64,000 nucleotides of DNA from Floricoccus tropicus (GCF_001832905.1 NZ_MKIR01000004.1:124001-188000); one strand, 5' to 3'; positions 10,970 to 21,937 are shown, counted from the stretch's first letter. Notes: generated by a model from the sequence alone, not told the origin. Program-made: numbers and translations.

Positions 10970-11363
10970 CTAGAAAATCTCCTCCATCAAATAAATCTGT
11001 ATGCTTAGGCTTTGGAGTTTTTACTGGTACAATACCAGAAACATGCACATTAACGTCGTTTATTTCAATTCCAGTCATATTAAAGACAGCTTCTTTAATT
11101 TCCTTTTGAATATTCATTGCAACTGAAGGTACATTAACACCAAATGATAAGAATACATATACGTCAACATCTACTAAACCATCTTCATCTTGGCTAATGT
11201 ATACACCACGACCTTCTGAATTCTTTCCAAGAAAATCAGAAAAACTTTTATTTCTTAAAGAATAAAGACCATCTATATTAGATGTTGTAATACTAACAAT
11301 TGTTTCGATAACTCGTGGAGAAATAACTACTGCTCCCAAGTTTTCAACTTGTACATCTTTCAT
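10959..11363 (-). CDS. Asp23/Gls24 family envelope stress protein (YqhY-like)
   Basis: 134 residues from the ATG at 11361-11363, chosen because AAAGGA is 6 nt upstream. An ATG two codons earlier sits directly on that site. The Asp23 domain shows as GAVVISPRVIETIVSITTSNIDGL and VDVYVFLSFGVNVPSVAMNIQKEI. The place between efp and nusB is that of yqhY, linked in Bacillota to acetyl-CoA carboxylase control. The function here is inferred from position. Confidence 0.88.
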   Translation of the reverse strand: MKDVQVENLGAVVISPRVIETIVSITTSNIDGLYSLRNKSFSDFLGKNSEGRGVYISQDEDGLVDVDVYVFLSFGVNVPSVAMNIQKEIKEAVFNMTGIEINDVNVHVSGIVPVKTPKPKHTDLFDGGDFLDAE

Positions 11364-11400
11364 AATCATCCTTTCTTAATTATAGAAAGTGCTCAAAGTA

Positions 11401-11961
11401 CTAGTTAGCACGTTTTAAATAAGCACCAGTTTGAGTATTAATTTCTAATTTTTCACCAGCTTCGATGAAATCTGGAACGTTAACTACAAGACCAGTTTCC
11501 ATTGTTGCAGGTTTACCTGAACCAGTAACTGTTGCACCTTTAATAGATGGTTGAGTTTCAGCAACTGTAAGAACTACTGTTGTTGGTAATGTAAGACCGA
11601 TAACTTCAGTTCCATAAAATTGAATTTTAATTTCTTCATTTTCAAGAACATATTTTAATTCTTCTGCTACTTGAGCAACTGGAATTTCATATTGGTCATA
11701 TGACTCAGTATCCATGAAGAATGCTGTATCATCCATTTGATATAAGTATTGTGCTGGACGAGTTTCGATAATTGCTTGTTCGAATTTTTCTTCTGGTCTA
11801 AAAGAAGTGTCAACTGTTGAACCACTACGTACATCACGAAGTTTCATACGCATGATTGTATTACCTTTACCAGGTTTATGGTGACTTGCTTCAAGAACTC
11901 GAAGTAATTTTCCGTCCATTTCAAAAGTCATACCTGCTTTTAATTCATTTGCTGCTACCAT
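11401..11961 (-). CDS. efp: Translation elongation factor P
   Basis: 186 residues, full length. It relieves stalls at polyproline stretches by binding between the P and E sites. The N-terminal loop [17 protein letters not shown] carries Lys at the tip that is modified in many species. The ATG at 11961 has AGGAG upstream. It is separated from pepQ by 110 nt, so it probably has its own promoter. Confidence 0.97.
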   Translation of the reverse strand: MVAANELKAGMTFEMDGKLLRVLEASHHKPGKGNTIMRMKLRDVRSGSTVDTSFRPEEKFEQAIIETRPAQYLYQMDDTAFFMDTESYDQYEIPVAQVAEELKYVLENEEIKIQFYGTEVIGLTLPTTVVLTVAETQPSIKGATVTGSGKPATMETGLVVNVPDFIEAGEKLEINTQTGAYLKRAN

Positions 11962-12071
11962 TTTATTAAAAATCTCCTAATCTTAATTTCTTTACCATTT
12001 TAACACAATTTAAAGGAATTGACACTTTTTTTGTAAACAGTATCTTTTAAATCAATAATCCTCAAACTATA

Positions 12072-13127
12072 TTAAATAATTATAAGCTCTTTTGGTGCTT
12101 TAGTAATAATTTTACATCCATCATCCAAGACTACTAAATCATCTTCAATTCTTACACCACCCAAATCATCAACATATATACCAGGTTCATCTGTTATTAC
12201 CATTCCAGCTTGAAGTTTTTCTTCGGAAGTTTTACCAAAGAAAGGATCTTCATGAATATCGATACCAATTCCATGACCTATTCCATGAGTAAAATAGTCC
12301 CCGTAACCTGTTTGCTCAATGACATCACGCGCTATACCATCATAGTCTTTGTATAAAAGACCAGCTCTTGTTTGATTTATAAGTGTATTATTGCTCTCAA
12401 GAACAGTATTGTAAATCTCTACCATCTTATCTTCTGGTTGACCCAAGAAAACAGTTCTAGTCATATCACTTACGTAATGATTGTAGTAGCAACCAAAATC
12501 AAGTGTTATGGTATCACCCAACTCCAAAAGTTTATCACTTGCCACTCCGTGAGGCATACTAGAGCGATTTCCACTTGCAACGATTGTTTCAAAAGAAATT
12601 CCAGATGCTCCAAGCTCACGCATTCTAAAGTCCAGAAAATTCGCTACATCAAGTTCAGAAATTCCAACTTTAATGAAGTCCAGAACATCAATGAAGGCCT
12701 GGTCAGAAATACTACAAGCTTTTTCAATAAGCTTGATTTCTGAATTATCTTTTATGATTCTAAGTTTCTCAACTAAATTAGAAGAAGCTTTTAAATCAAC
12801 TGATAAAGTGTTCTTTAGATTTTGATAAAAAGCAAAAGAGACTTCTCCTTCAAACTGAAGACTGGATATATTTTCAGATTTTAGGATGCTATCCACTTCA
12901 ACTAACGGTTGACGACTTTCAATAATTTTGAAGTTTTTAACAGTTTCTCTTGCAATGAGTGTATATCTTGCATCTGTGATAAAATATTGCTCATTTTCTG
13001 TAACGAGAACCGTAGCTGAAGTTCCCCAAAAACCAGTAAGGTAAAAAATATTATTTAAGTTGGTAATTAAAAGGGATTCTACCGAATCCTCTTTCATTAA
13101 ATTACGTAATTTTTCAATTCTTTCCAT
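12072..13127 (-). CDS. Xaa-Pro aminopeptidase/dipeptidase (M24 family)
   Basis: 351 residues. The N-terminal creatinase-like domain is followed by the pita-bread fold. Metal ligands appear in TLDFGCYYNHYVSDMTRT (two Asp), THGIGHGIGIDIHEDP (His), VITDEPGIYV (Glu) and GGVRIEDDLVV (Glu). It cleaves before proline in peptides and is cytoplasmic. It lies 6 nt after the acidic repeat protein and follows uvrA, in the position called pepP or pepQ in relatives. Confidence 0.93.
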   Translation of the reverse strand: MERIEKLRNLMKEDSVESLLITNLNNIFYLTGFWGTSATVLVTENEQYFITDARYTLIARETVKNFKIIESRQPLVEVDSILKSENISSLQFEGEVSFAFYQNLKNTLSVDLKASSNLVEKLRIIKDNSEIKLIEKACSISDQAFIDVLDFIKVGISELDVANFLDFRMRELGASGISFETIVASGNRSSMPHGVASDKLLELGDTITLDFGCYYNHYVSDMTRTVFLGQPEDKMVEIYNTVLESNNTLINQTRAGLLYKDYDGIARDVIEQTGYGDYFTHGIGHGIGIDIHEDPFFGKTSEEKLQAGMVITDEPGIYVDDLGGVRIEDDLVVLDDGCKIITKAPKELIII

Positions 13128-13133
13128 TGAATT

Positions 13134-13550
13134 TTAGTCTTCCTTAGTCTTATCTTCATCACTTCCGCATGAACATTGACAAGAACATGATTCCTCTTCT
13201 TCAACGATTTCAGGAACGTTTGTTGTACGCCCTTTTTCTTCATGGCCTTCAATTGTATCTTCATCTTCATGTGGCGCTGTTGGAATATTTGTAGTTCCAC
13301 GGTCAATGTGATTTTCTGGTTCTTCTTCAACATCAGCACCAATGTTTGTTGTACCATGAATTAATTCATCATTTGGATCTAAGTCACCAGGTAAATTTGT
13401 TGTACCTTTTTCAAGTAATTGTTCTTGAAGAAGTTCTTCATCTTCTGGAAGATCATTAACTCCTTCAAAATCTAAATCACCGGGAAGATTACTTGTTCCT
13501 TTTTCAGCTAACTCTTCGTCTAAAATCTCTTTAATATTTTCATTTGTCAT
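13134..13550 (-). CDS. Acidic GTTN-repeat protein with CxCxCxC tail, unknown function
   Basis: 138 residues, strongly acidic, with no signal peptide or membrane segment. Five degenerate repeats are visible: GTSNLPGD (18-25), GTTNLPGD (49-56), GTTNIGAD (66-73), GTTNIPTA (85-92) and RTTNVPEI (108-115). Acidic linkers of about 10-25 residues separate them. The tail has CSCQCSCG (122-129), four Cys at every second position. Its start overlaps the uvrA stop by 11 nt and pepQ follows 6 nt after it, so it belongs to that operon. I do not recognise the family. Metal binding by the tail is an inference. The pattern T-x-N-L-P-G-D-L-D distantly recalls graspetide cores, but no ATP-grasp ligase is nearby. 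Confidence 0.8.
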   Translation of the reverse strand: MTNENIKEILDEELAEKGTSNLPGDLDFEGVNDLPEDEELLQEQLLEKGTTNLPGDLDPNDELIHGTTNIGADVEEEPENHIDRGTTNIPTAPHEDEDTIEGHEEKGRTTNVPEIVEEEESCSCQCSCGSDEDKTKED

Positions 13551-16371
13551 TTTCTAATTTTCCTTTCAGATATTGTCCAGTATAACTCTTTTTAACTTTA
13601 GCTATTTCTTCTGGTGTGCCAGTAGCAATTAACTGACCACCACCTGCTCCACCTTCTGGTCCTAAATCAATAATATGATCTGCAGTCTTGATAACATCAA
13701 GGTTATGTTCAATAACCACTATTGTATTACCTGCATCAACCAAACGATCTAAAACTTTAAGAAGTCGAGCTATGTCTTCTGTATGGAGACCCGTTGTAGG
13801 TTCATCCAAAATATAGAAGCTCTTACCTGTTGAACGTTTTTGAAGCTCACTAGCTAATTTCATACGTTGTGCCTCACCACCTGATAAGGTAGTAGCTGGT
13901 TGACCTAAAGTCACATAACCTAATCCAACGTCAACAATTGTTTGTAGCTTGCGTTCAATCTTTGGAATATGTTTAAAGAATTCCAAGGCATCAGATACTC
14001 TCATATCAAGAATCTCTGAAATATTTTTTTCCTTATAACGAACTTCAAGTGTTTCACTGTTGTAACGACGACCGTGGCACACTTCACATGCTACATAAAC
14101 ATCCGGTAAGAAGTGCATTTCGATTTTTATTATACCATCGCCCTTACAATTTTCGCAACGTCCACCCTTAACATTGAATGAAAAACGTCCCTTTTTATAA
14201 CCACGAATTTTGGCTTCATTTGTTTGGGCAAATAGGTCACGAATATCATCAAATACACTTGTATAAGTTGCTGGATTTGATCTTGGAGTACGCCCAATTG
14301 GACTTTGGTCAATATCAATTAAGCGCTCAATATCTTCATAGCCAGAAATCTTTTTATATTTACCTGGTTTTTCCGAGTTACCATTTAATTTTTGTGCTAA
14401 TGCTTTTTTAAGGATTTGATTTACAAGTGTTGATTTACCAGAGCCTGATACACCGGTGACTGCTGTCATTACCCCTAGAGGAAAGTCAACATCAAGATTT
14501 TTCAGATTGTTTTCAGTAGCACCTGTAACTTTAACCATTCGATCTTTATCAATAGGTCTTCTTGTTTCTGGAAGTGGGATTTTTTTCTTCCCAGATAGAT
14601 ATTGTCCTGTAATTGATTTACTATTTCTAGCAACTTGCTTTGGAGTACCCGCAGCAACAATTTGTCCGCCTAATTCACCTGCTCCAGGACCTACATCAAT
14701 TAAATAGTCAGCTGCCATCATTGTATCTTCATCATGCTCAACAACTATTAAAGTATTACCTAAATCACGCATTTTTTGAAGACTTTCAATAAGTCTATCG
14801 TTATCTCTTTGATGGAGACCGATTGAAGGCTCATCAAGAACATATAAGACACCACTTAGGTTTGATCCAATTTGTGTAGCAAGTCTAATACGTTGACTTT
14901 CGCCACCTGATAGAGTCCCTGAACTTCTCGAAAGTATTAAGTAATCCAAACCAACATTATTAAGGAAAGAAAGTCGGTCAGAAATTTCTTTGACAATCGG
15001 ACGAGCAATCTTCTCTTCATTTTCTGTCAGAATTAAACTGTTAATAAATTCAAGATGATCAGCGATAGCTAGATTAGAGACTTCCCCTATATGTTTTTCG
15101 TTTACTTTTACTGATAATGCTTGTGGATTCAAACGATAACCATTACATGCCACACAAGTAAGTTCTGTCATATATGTCTTCATTTGTTCACGAGTAAAAT
15201 CACTATTTGTTTCGTGATATCTACGAGCAATATTGTTTGCTACACCTTCAAAGGGAACATCAATATCACGCACTCCACCAAAGTCATTTTTATAATGGAA
15301 GTGGAATAAACGACCTTTTGAACCATAAAGGATAATATCTTTTTCTTCATCAGTTAATTTTTCAAATGGTGTATCCATATCAATCTTAAACTCAGTCATA
15401 GCTTGTTCAAGCATCTGAGGATAATAATTTGATGATATAGGATTCCATGGCGCTATTGCACCTTCATTTAAAGTTTTGCTTGGATCAGGAATTACTAGAT
15501 CTAAGTCGACCTCAAGTTTGATTCCAAGTCCATCACACTCAGGACAGCTACCAAATGGTGCATTAAATGAAAATAATCTAGGCTCAAGTTCTGGAACTGT
15601 AAAGCCACAAACTGGACAGGCATAGTGTTCACTAAATAAGAGCTCGCTTCCATTCATCGTATCAACTACTACATAACCTTCAGCCAATCTCAAAGCATTT
15701 TCAATCGAATCAAAAAGACGACTTCTTATACCTTCTTTTAATACTATTCTATCTACAACGATATCAATCTTGTGTTTTTTATTTTTTTCAAGTTCTGGTA
15801 CTGCATCAATATCATAGATTTCTCCGTCAACACGTACACGAACATATCCATCTTTTTGTATCTTTTCAAAAGTTTTTTTATGTTGTCCCTTTTTATCTCG
15901 AACAACTGGAGCTAGAATTTGAAGCCTTGAACGTTCAGGTAACTCCAAAACACTATCAACGATCTGTTCAGGAGATTGTGCAGTAATTGGACCGTGTCCA
16001 TTTGGACACATGGGAATACCAACTCTTGCATAAAGCAATCTTAAGTAGTCATTAATTTCTGTCACTGTTCCTACTGTCGAACGCGGATTTTTACTGGTTG
16101 TTTTCTGATCAATAGAAATTGCTGGACTTAATCCATCAATACTATCAACATCAGGTTTATCCATGTTCCCCAAAAATTGTCTAGCATATGCAGAAAGACT
16201 TTCAACATAACGTCTTTGACCTTCAGCATAGATTGTATCAAATGCTAGACTTGATTTTCCTGAACCAGAAAGTCCTGTCACAACCACCATTTTATCTCTG
16301 GGAATTTCAACATCTATATTTTTTAAATTGTGCGCACGCGCACCATGTATAACTATTTTATCTTGAGCCAT
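13540..16371 (-). CDS. uvrA: Excinuclease ABC subunit A
   Basis: 943 residues, normal for UvrA. Two ABC ATPase halves: Walker [14 protein letters not shown] near residue 33 and [13 protein letters not shown] near 640, each with its own LSGGE signature. Zinc-finger cysteines are visible in CPVCGF...CPECDG and CENCKGDG...CEVCHGRRY. It scans DNA for lesions with UvrB. It is first gene of the uvrA-repeat protein-pepQ unit. Confidence 0.98.
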   Translation of the reverse strand: MAQDKIVIHGARAHNLKNIDVEIPRDKMVVVTGLSGSGKSSLAFDTIYAEGQRRYVESLSAYARQFLGNMDKPDVDSIDGLSPAISIDQKTTSKNPRSTVGTVTEINDYLRLLYARVGIPMCPNGHGPITAQSPEQIVDSVLELPERSRLQILAPVVRDKKGQHKKTFEKIQKDGYVRVRVDGEIYDIDAVPELEKNKKHKIDIVVDRIVLKEGIRSRLFDSIENALRLAEGYVVVDTMNGSELLFSEHYACPVCGFTVPELEPRLFSFNAPFGSCPECDGLGIKLEVDLDLVIPDPSKTLNEGAIAPWNPISSNYYPQMLEQAMTEFKIDMDTPFEKLTDEEKDIILYGSKGRLFHFHYKNDFGGVRDIDVPFEGVANNIARRYHETNSDFTREQMKTYMTELTCVACNGYRLNPQALSVKVNEKHIGEVSNLAIADHLEFINSLILTENEEKIARPIVKEISDRLSFLNNVGLDYLILSRSSGTLSGGESQRIRLATQIGSNLSGVLYVLDEPSIGLHQRDNDRLIESLQKMRDLGNTLIVVEHDEDTMMAADYLIDVGPGAGELGGQIVAAGTPKQVARNSKSITGQYLSGKKKIPLPETRRPIDKDRMVKVTGATENNLKNLDVDFPLGVMTAVTGVSGSGKSTLVNQILKKALAQKLNGNSEKPGKYKKISGYEDIERLIDIDQSPIGRTPRSNPATYTSVFDDIRDLFAQTNEAKIRGYKKGRFSFNVKGGRCENCKGDGIIKIEMHFLPDVYVACEVCHGRRYNSETLEVRYKEKNISEILDMRVSDALEFFKHIPKIERKLQTIVDVGLGYVTLGQPATTLSGGEAQRMKLASELQKRSTGKSFYILDEPTTGLHTEDIARLLKVLDRLVDAGNTIVVIEHNLDVIKTADHIIDLGPEGGAGGGQLIATGTPEEIAKVKKSYTGQYLKGKLENDK

Positions 16372-16722
16372 ATGACCCCCTTGTTTCTCTTTACTATAGT
16401 AACTAGCCTTACAATTATACCATATTTCACCTTTTATTAAAAAACACTTAACTCGTTTGAGCAGCTTTTTCTTTAAAACCTTTGAATTTTCAGTAAATAG
16501 CGAACATTTAAAAAAATATTTTCACCAATCTTCTATAATCACTTGCTTTTTGTTTATAAAATTGTTATGTTATAGATGTTTTGATTTATGTAAATTGATT
16601 AAACAGACGAATCCACCTAGTCATTCAACAATTAACTTAAAATTGTTCAGGAAAAATTTTGTTATTTGAACAATCTAAATCAAAATTTTATATTACATAA
16701 AAGAAGAAAGGAGATACTTACA
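16372..16722. promoter_or_regulatory. Divergent intergenic region uvrA / lmrCD-like genes
   Basis: 351 nt without a convincing gene. A minus-strand TATAAT at 16414-16419 probably serves uvrA. The part before the exporter holds three mutually complementary short arms: CAACAATT (16626-16633), AATTGTTC (16641-16648) and GAACAAT (16668-16674). The middle arm can pair with either neighbour. The reading frame at 16457-16669 lacks a ribosome site and looks spurious. Confidence 0.6.
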
Positions 16723-18459
16723 ATGAGCGTATTTAAAAAATTAACTTGGTTTTTCAAAGAAAATAAAACTATCTATATTTTTGGACTATTTTTTCTGTTG
16801 CTCACAGACGTAATGGAAGTATTTCTACCTTATATTATAGGAAAAACAACGGACCTTATTGTCGGAAACCATCTGACCACGTCCGGACTGCTTCGAGCCG
16901 TTGGCTCACTTGTGGCTGTTGTTCTTATAATGAACATCGGCCGTTTTTTTTGGCAAATTTTTCTAAGACGTGGTGCCGCAAGGCTTGAAAAAGATCTAAG
17001 ACAAAAACTGTTCAATCATTATATGATAATGGATGCACCATTCTATCAGACCCACAGAACAGGTGAATTAATTGGACTTGCTTCTAATGATCTATCTGCG
17101 GTTCAACGTGTCGCAAGTGGCGGGATTTTGATGGCAGTAGATTCAAGTGTAATGATGATATTAGCAGTCAGCTCAATGATTTTCAACTCAAGTCTTAAGT
17201 TAACAATTTTAGCTATTCTTCCACTACCACTCCTTGCATATGGGGTATCAATTTTAGTACCAAAAATTAAAGACGCTTTTGGACAAAGTCAGGAAGCATT
17301 TGACAAGCTAAGTAATAAAACACAGGAGTCGCTTCGAGGTATCAAGGTTATTAAAACATTAGGACAAGAAGATGCTGACTTACAGGACTTTAAAGTTCAA
17401 GTTGATGAATCAATAGTTGTTAACAAATATCTGTCAAAAATCGATTCAATGTTTGATCCACTAGCAACAATTGTTATGACTATTTCTTATGTCGCCTTAA
17501 TCACTATTGGTGGTGCAGCTGTACTTGATAAGAGCATGACTATCGGAGAACTTGTAGCCTTTTCAGGATATCTAAGTCTTTTAGTATGGCCAATGTTTGC
17601 CCTTGGACAAGTATTTAATGTACTTGAACGTGGAAATACTTCTTATGATCGTATTCAAGAGGTTCTTAATCAAGAAAGCCATATCAGTCCAGATGGTATT
17701 ACAAGTCCTGTACAAGGAAACTTGAGAATTGATGTAGAGTCATTCAACTACCCTGATGAGACAGAACATGAATCAAGTTCTCTTGAAAATGTTCACGTCC
17801 ACTTAGAAGAGGGAGAAAGTTTGGGAATCGTTGGACCAGTGGGTTCAGGGAAGACAACATTAATTAAATTGATCATGCGTCAATTTGACTCATATAAAGG
17901 GAGCATCAAAGTTGGGGATACTGATATTCGTGATTATCAACTTGCTAACTACCGTAAATCAATAGGTTATGTACCTCAAGAAAACTTCCTCTTCTCGCAA
18001 TCCATTGCTCAAAATATTGCATTCGCAAAAACTGACGCTAGTATGGAAGAGATTGAGGAAGCAGCAATTAAAGCAGATTTACACAACGATATTCTAAACA
18101 TGCCTAATGGTTATGAAACAGAAGTTGGCGAACAAGGAATTTCCCTATCTGGTGGGCAAAGACAACGTCTTGCAATCGCACGTGCAATCTTAATTAATCC
18201 AGAAATATTAATTCTAGATGATGCCTTGTCTGCTGTTGATGCCAAAACAGAAAAAACAATTCTTGCGACTCTAGCCAAGGAGAGAAAAAACAAAACAACT
18301 ATTATTTTAGCTCACAGGCTATCTTCAGTTGCCAATTCAAGTGAAATCACTGTCATGCAAAATGGTCAAATCACTGAAAGGGGTACACATGATGAACTTA
18401 TGAATAAGCCTGACTGGTACGCTAAAATCTATAATGAACAACAAGGAGGTCAAGCATGA
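16723..18459 (+). CDS. Heterodimeric ABC multidrug exporter subunit, LmrC-like
   Basis: 578 residues from the ATG at 16723, which has AAAGGAG upstream. Frame codons further upstream lack a site. An exporter-type transmembrane domain (about 1-310) is followed by an ATPase domain with Walker A GPVGSGKTT (near 372), signature LSGGQ (near 476) and Walker B ILILDDALS (near 497). The catalytic Glu after Walker B is Asp, as expected for the degenerate site of heterodimeric exporters such as LmrCD. It overlaps the partner gene by 4 nt. Confidence 0.9.
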   Translation: MSVFKKLTWFFKENKTIYIFGLFFLLLTDVMEVFLPYIIGKTTDLIVGNHLTTSGLLRAVGSLVAVVLIMNIGRFFWQIFLRRGAARLEKDLRQKLFNHYMIMDAPFYQTHRTGELIGLASNDLSAVQRVASGGILMAVDSSVMMILAVSSMIFNSSLKLTILAILPLPLLAYGVSILVPKIKDAFGQSQEAFDKLSNKTQESLRGIKVIKTLGQEDADLQDFKVQVDESIVVNKYLSKIDSMFDPLATIVMTISYVALITIGGAAVLDKSMTIGELVAFSGYLSLLVWPMFALGQVFNVLERGNTSYDRIQEVLNQESHISPDGITSPVQGNLRIDVESFNYPDETEHESSSLENVHVHLEEGESLGIVGPVGSGKTTLIKLIMRQFDSYKGSIKVGDTDIRDYQLANYRKSIGYVPQENFLFSQSIAQNIAFAKTDASMEEIEEAAIKADLHNDILNMPNGYETEVGEQGISLSGGQRQRLAIARAILINPEILILDDALSAVDAKTEKTILATLAKERKNKTTIILAHRLSSVANSSEITVMQNGQITERGTHDELMNKPDWYAKIYNEQQGGQA

Positions 18460-20243
18460 ACGAAGAAAAAAATAATTCCGTTTGGTCTCAAAGTATAAGT
18501 ATTAAAGAACAACTAAGCTTAATGGGGTGGCTCATTAAAACAGCTAAACCTGCTAAATATTATATATTAGCTGCTCTATTTGGAATGCTAGGCGGTACTG
18601 TATTAATGACCTACACTACTCGAATTCTAGCTAATTTCATGAATAATCAGCTTTCCGATGATACAACTGTCTTTAGTCAGTTAGTTGTATTTGCGTTAAT
18701 TTTTACATTTTGGCGCATGATTTTAGCAGTTTTTAATTTCATTCAAAATTACTTTATATCACAAGGAGCATTTATGGCTCTTTCAGATGTTCGAGTAAGA
18801 TTATTTGATAAATTACACAGTCTTGGAATGAGGTTCTTTGATCAAATACCTGCAGGCTCTCTTGTAACTCGTACAATGAATGATACCAGTACTTTTTGGG
18901 ATTTTTGGTTCTTCATATTCCAATTCCTAAGCGCTATAACGTTAATTATTGGAGCTTATATCGGAATGTATATGAGTAATGCCCACGTTACTAACTGGTT
19001 GCTAATAATAATACCTGCCATCACTTTAATAATCGGTGTTTATCAAAAATTTTCTACAGCAGTATACAAAACAATGCGTTCAAAACTATCTAGTTTAAAT
19101 GCAAAAATTGCTGAAAGTGTTGCAGGAATTGCCGTAATCCAAGATTTCAACCAAGAAGCACGCTTATCAAGTGAGTTCCAAAAAATTAATAGTGAATATT
19201 ATGATTCACGCTACCGCATGATTAAAGCAGATGCCTGGCTAGATGTACTAGTAGACTTAGTTTATGGATTTTCACTAGCATTAACACTATATTTACTTGG
19301 TGAACTTTCTGTTTCAAATATCATAGTTGGTGGTACAGTTTATGCCTTTGTAAACTACTTAGGTAATATCTTCCATCCACTACGCCATTTGACTGGAAGC
19401 ATGTCAACCTTACAAGATGCAACAGTTTCCGCATATAGAGTGAAAAAACTTTTTGCTGAAGACGAATATGCACCTAAGCAAAATGCTAATGCTGATGGAA
19501 AAATAACAAAAGGTAAAATTGAATTTAAAAATCTTAATTTTTCTTATGACGGAAAAAATACTATACTTAAAGACCTGTCATTTGTAGCTCAACCTGGTCA
19601 AACCATTGCCCTTGTAGGGCACACTGGTTCTGGAAAAAGCTCAACTATCAATGCACTAATGCGTTTTTACGAATTTGATAGTGGAGAAATTTTACTAGAT
19701 GACCAACCTATTCGCGATATTGAAATGAAGAATCTGCGCCGTGAGATGGGACTCGTTCTTCAAGAACCTTACCTTTTCTATGGTGATATTAATTTCAACA
19801 TTCGCATGTACGATGAAACTTTAACAGATGAAGATATCAAACGTGCCGCGAAATTTGTCGGTGCTGATAAATTTATTGAAAAATTACCTGATGGATACAA
19901 GACAATTGTGCGTGAAGGTGGAAATGGATTCTCAGCAGGTGAAAAACAACTTATTTCATTTGCAAGAACAATTGCGCATAATCCGAAAATTCTTATCTTG
20001 GATGAAGCAACTTCACATATAGATACTGAAAGTGAACATCTAATCCAAGATGCCTTAGAAGTAATTCAGAAGGATCGTACTACCATTGCTATCGCCCACA
20101 GACTTTCAACAATCCAACATGCAGACCTGATTCTTGTACTCGACCAAGGTCAAGTAGTAGAACGAGGAACTCATGATGAACTTGTTAAACAAGATGGGAG
20201 ATATGCTGAATTAGTTAAGCTGCAAACCAAGCAAGAAATGTAA
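18456..20243 (+). CDS. Heterodimeric ABC multidrug exporter subunit, LmrD-like
   Basis: 595 residues. Transmembrane domain about 1-340, then Walker A GHTGSGKSS (near 389), a degenerate signature FSAGEKQL (near 492) and a complete Walker B ILILDEATSHIDTE (near 515). The changed signature together with the intact catalytic Glu is the complement of the upstream subunit. The two should form one exporter with one fully active ATP site. Drug or lipid substrates are usual in the family. The AGGAGG site lies within the end of the first gene. Confidence 0.9.
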   Translation: MNEEKNNSVWSQSISIKEQLSLMGWLIKTAKPAKYYILAALFGMLGGTVLMTYTTRILANFMNNQLSDDTTVFSQLVVFALIFTFWRMILAVFNFIQNYFISQGAFMALSDVRVRLFDKLHSLGMRFFDQIPAGSLVTRTMNDTSTFWDFWFFIFQFLSAITLIIGAYIGMYMSNAHVTNWLLIIIPAITLIIGVYQKFSTAVYKTMRSKLSSLNAKIAESVAGIAVIQDFNQEARLSSEFQKINSEYYDSRYRMIKADAWLDVLVDLVYGFSLALTLYLLGELSVSNIIVGGTVYAFVNYLGNIFHPLRHLTGSMSTLQDATVSAYRVKKLFAEDEYAPKQNANADGKITKGKIEFKNLNFSYDGKNTILKDLSFVAQPGQTIALVGHTGSGKSSTINALMRFYEFDSGEILLDDQPIRDIEMKNLRREMGLVLQEPYLFYGDINFNIRMYDETLTDEDIKRAAKFVGADKFIEKLPDGYKTIVREGGNGFSAGEKQLISFARTIAHNPKILILDEATSHIDTESEHLIQDALEVIQKDRTTIAIAHRLSTIQHADLILVLDQGQVVERGTHDELVKQDGRYAELVKLQTKQEM

Positions 20244-20259
20244 AATCTACAAAAAGAAG

Positions 20260-20291
20260 CAACTGGGAAAATTAATTCTCAGTTGTTTTTT
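20260..20291 (+). terminator. Terminator of the LmrCD-like operon
   Basis: Ten-bp stem CAACTGGGAA (20260-20269) with TTCTCAGTTG (20276-20285), followed by TTTTTT. Confidence 0.88.
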
Positions 20292-20362
20292 AATTATTTA
20301 CTACATTTTATAGAAATTAACTAAGCGCATAATATAAGAGTTGATTGAATTTCATGTACTCT

Positions 20363-21937
20363 TTATAATTCAATAATCTTATCAAAACTTTTTATAGTCT
20401 TATCTGAAAACTTATGAGAGACAAATATAATTGTTTTATCTTTAAGATTCAAAAGGTAGTCTTCAACAATATTTTTATTATATTCATCGAGTGCTGATGT
20501 TGCTTCATCAATTATTAAAATTTTTCTTCCTGATAAAATTGCTCTTGCTAATGCAATTTTTTGAGTCTGACCCCCTGATATATTTTTGCCATTTTCTTTT
20601 ATTTCGGTATTAAGTCCATTATCAAGACTTGTCACAAAATCATACATATTTAATTTTTCTAGTACTTCTTCAATTTCTTGACTTTCTAAATCAGATGGTG
20701 CAAATTTCACTATATTATCAAGTAAGCTTTCATTGAATAGATAAGTATTTTGTCCCACATATGACGAATTTTCAAACATAATAAGAGTATCCTTGGGATT
20801 TAAGCGCTCTCCATTGAGTATGTATGAACCTTCAAAGTCATTTTGTAAACCAAGTATTATCTTAAGGAGTGTACTCTTACCACTACCACTTTCACCTTTA
20901 AGACCCACCTTATCACAAGCGTTAATGCAAATATTAATATTTTCCAAAAGAGGGCTATCACTATACGAATATGAAATACTTTCCATCTGTAGTTTTTTAA
21001 AATCTATATAATCAGCAAAATTTTCTTCAAGTCTATTATTAGTCAAACTCTCAAAATAAACATGAGAAATATTTATTTCGATAACCGAATTAATGGTGCC
21101 TATCAAGGCTGAGAAGAACATACCGCCAATATTGGAAATTACAATCAAAACCCCGTAGGAAATTTCTCCCCTAACTGCCATCAAAGCTGAGATAAAAAGT
21201 AAAATTAACTGAGACAAAAGATTAACCCAACTAATCCAGCTTGAAGAAAGAACACGGAAATTGCTATAATTTAGAAAGGATTCTTCTAAATGGTCACTAG
21301 CATATTCTTGAGCTCCAACAAACTCTTTCCCTTGATCGTAATTCTTAAAAAGTAAAAATCCATTTATCAGTTCAACAATTTTCTGCTGGTAAATTGAATT
21401 CTGATTAGAAAATTCTTTCATCCGCATTTTTAATGATTTATTAAATATTTTCGAACCAAAATAAACAATGAAAAAAAGAATTATGGCTGTAAATGCGATA
21501 ATTTTGTGATAATAGTACATAACAATTATAGTAAATAAAACAGTAGCTCCATTTAAAAACAAGTCAAAAACTTGACTAATTCCACTTTCAATCATCTGAC
21601 TCACATCATTCGTATACTTTGAAATGTAGAATCCCGTATCTTTACTTGAAAAATCAACATAATTATTTCTATAAATATCTATTGTTAATTGATTCTTAAT
21701 GTTAATACGACTCTTACTTAAAGATTTATTCTTCAATCTTTCATAGACAAAAGTACTAAATATTGCGAGTGTCCAAGCACATAATACCAAAGCGAAAACC
21801 CAAAGTAATTCTTTCTGACTCTTGACAAAAAATTTTAATAGAGTTGTTCCTGCATAAACATTTAATGCAGATGAAATAAGTCCAATAACAATAGTAATAA
21901 TTATCAAACTCCTATTGATAGTAAGTATATTCTTCAT
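20363..21937 (-). CDS. Single-chain ABC exporter (TMD-NBD)
   Basis: 524 residues from the ATG at 21935-21937, which has GAGGAGG upstream. An in-frame codon at 21970 would add 11 residues without a site. Six hydrophobic segments lie in the first 300 residues. Then come Walker A GESGSGKST, signature ISGGQTQK, Walker B ILIIDEATSALDE and switch His in FVSHKFSD. The half-transporter should homodimerise. It resembles peptide or bacteriocin exporters without a peptidase domain. It is transcribed away from an XRE/TPR regulator that probably controls it. Its layout is like the exporter at 41897-43507. Confidence 0.85.
   Translation of the reverse strand: MKNILTINRSLIIITIVIGLISSALNVYAGTTLLKFFVKSQKELLWVFALVLCAWTLAIFSTFVYERLKNKSLSKSRINIKNQLTIDIYRNNYVDFSSKDTGFYISKYTNDVSQMIESGISQVFDLFLNGATVLFTIIVMYYYHKIIAFTAIILFFIVYFGSKIFNKSLKMRMKEFSNQNSIYQQKIVELINGFLLFKNYDQGKEFVGAQEYASDHLEESFLNYSNFRVLSSSWISWVNLLSQLILLFISALMAVRGEISYGVLIVISNIGGMFFSALIGTINSVIEINISHVYFESLTNNRLEENFADYIDFKKLQMESISYSYSDSPLLENINICINACDKVGLKGESGSGKSTLLKIILGLQNDFEGSYILNGERLNPKDTLIMFENSSYVGQNTYLFNESLLDNIVKFAPSDLESQEIEEVLEKLNMYDFVTSLDNGLNTEIKENGKNISGGQTQKIALARAILSGRKILIIDEATSALDEYNKNIVEDYLLNLKDKTIIFVSHKFSDKTIKSFDKIIEL

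Noticed and set aside
12372-12743. 123-codon ORF antisense to pepQ
   Set aside because: Entirely opposite a conserved enzyme gene, no ribosome site, no recognisable protein.
13134-13550. Graspetide (ester-linked RiPP) precursor
   Set aside because: The Thr/Asp/Glu pattern is suggestive, but no ATP-grasp ligase, protease or exporter is adjacent and the gene is embedded in the uvrA-pepQ operon. Kept only as a remote alternative.
16457-16669. 70-codon ORF between uvrA and the exporter
   Set aside because: TTG start without ribosome site, low-complexity translation; overlaps the region with regulatory arms.
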